This document shows, piece by piece, positions 5,758-5,760 of a stretch of DNA of 5,760 nt. The stretch covers positions 1 through 5,760 of the forward strand of contig CAIVBF010000132.1 of assembly GCA_903904095.1 (NCBI GenBank), written 5' to 3'. The stretch's first letter is position 1, and the number at the start of each line of letters is the position of its first letter. The notes under the pieces were generated by a model. That model saw nothing but the letters and a program-made list of their open reading frames with translations, did no database searches and was not told the DNA's origin. Origin of the DNA: an uncultured bacterium (lineage in GTDB: Bacteria; Patescibacteriota; Patescibacteriia; Patescibacteriales; UBA12465). Made by a program: the position numbers and the translations under genes.

Positions 5758-5760
5758 CGC

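Noticed and set aside
1..5760. Recoded TGA (Gly) genetic code
   Set aside because: All six proteins are complete with no in-frame TGA across more than 1800 codons, which would be very unlikely under the recoded code.

Overview
This is an AT-rich window with six complete protein genes, all on the minus strand, so transcription runs from right to left. The high A/T content, the Lys/Asn/Ile-rich proteins, the near absence of Shine-Dalgarno sequences and the very tight packing suggest a small-genome bacterium. The Candidate Phyla Radiation (Patescibacteria, Parcubacteria-like) is my best guess, but this is inferred from overall style and not from a marker phylogeny. All six complete genes end in TAA and none has an in-frame TGA. 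This fits the ordinary bacterial code and argues against the TGA=Gly code of Gracilibacteria and Absconditabacteria.

Layout from right to left (5' to 3' on the minus strand). At the right edge, 5674-5760 is a leader with a -10-like box, a pair of GGTAACA repeats, a small GUAA-loop hairpin followed by a U-rich run, and an 8-bp inverted repeat enclosing them. Next is secA (2875-5673), the preprotein translocase ATPase, complete with its C-terminal zinc-binding tail. After 45 bp come five genes spaced only 4-9 bp apart: a Bro-N/DinD-family protein (1999-2829), a nucleoside 2-deoxyribosyltransferase-like protein (1599-1994), a Nudix hydrolase (1161-1589), a class I SAM-dependent methyltransferase (402-1154) and a 107-residue protein of unknown function (74-397). 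The last 73 bases hold either the start of another gene or a frame-shifted continuation of the small protein, joined to it across a run of nine A.

How the genes may work together. SecA is housekeeping. The Bro-N/DinD protein, the deoxyribosyltransferase-like enzyme and the Nudix hydrolase could form a small DNA-damage and nucleotide-hygiene cassette: one protein of a damage-inducible or antirepressor family, one probable nucleotide N-glycosidase or transferase, and one probable nucleotide pyrophosphohydrolase. This grouping is inferred from family and position. The methyltransferase resembles enzymes that act on small molecules or glycans, and nothing ties it clearly to the other three. No mobile element, CRISPR array, tRNA or rRNA was seen, and no stretch over 300 bases lacks a gene.
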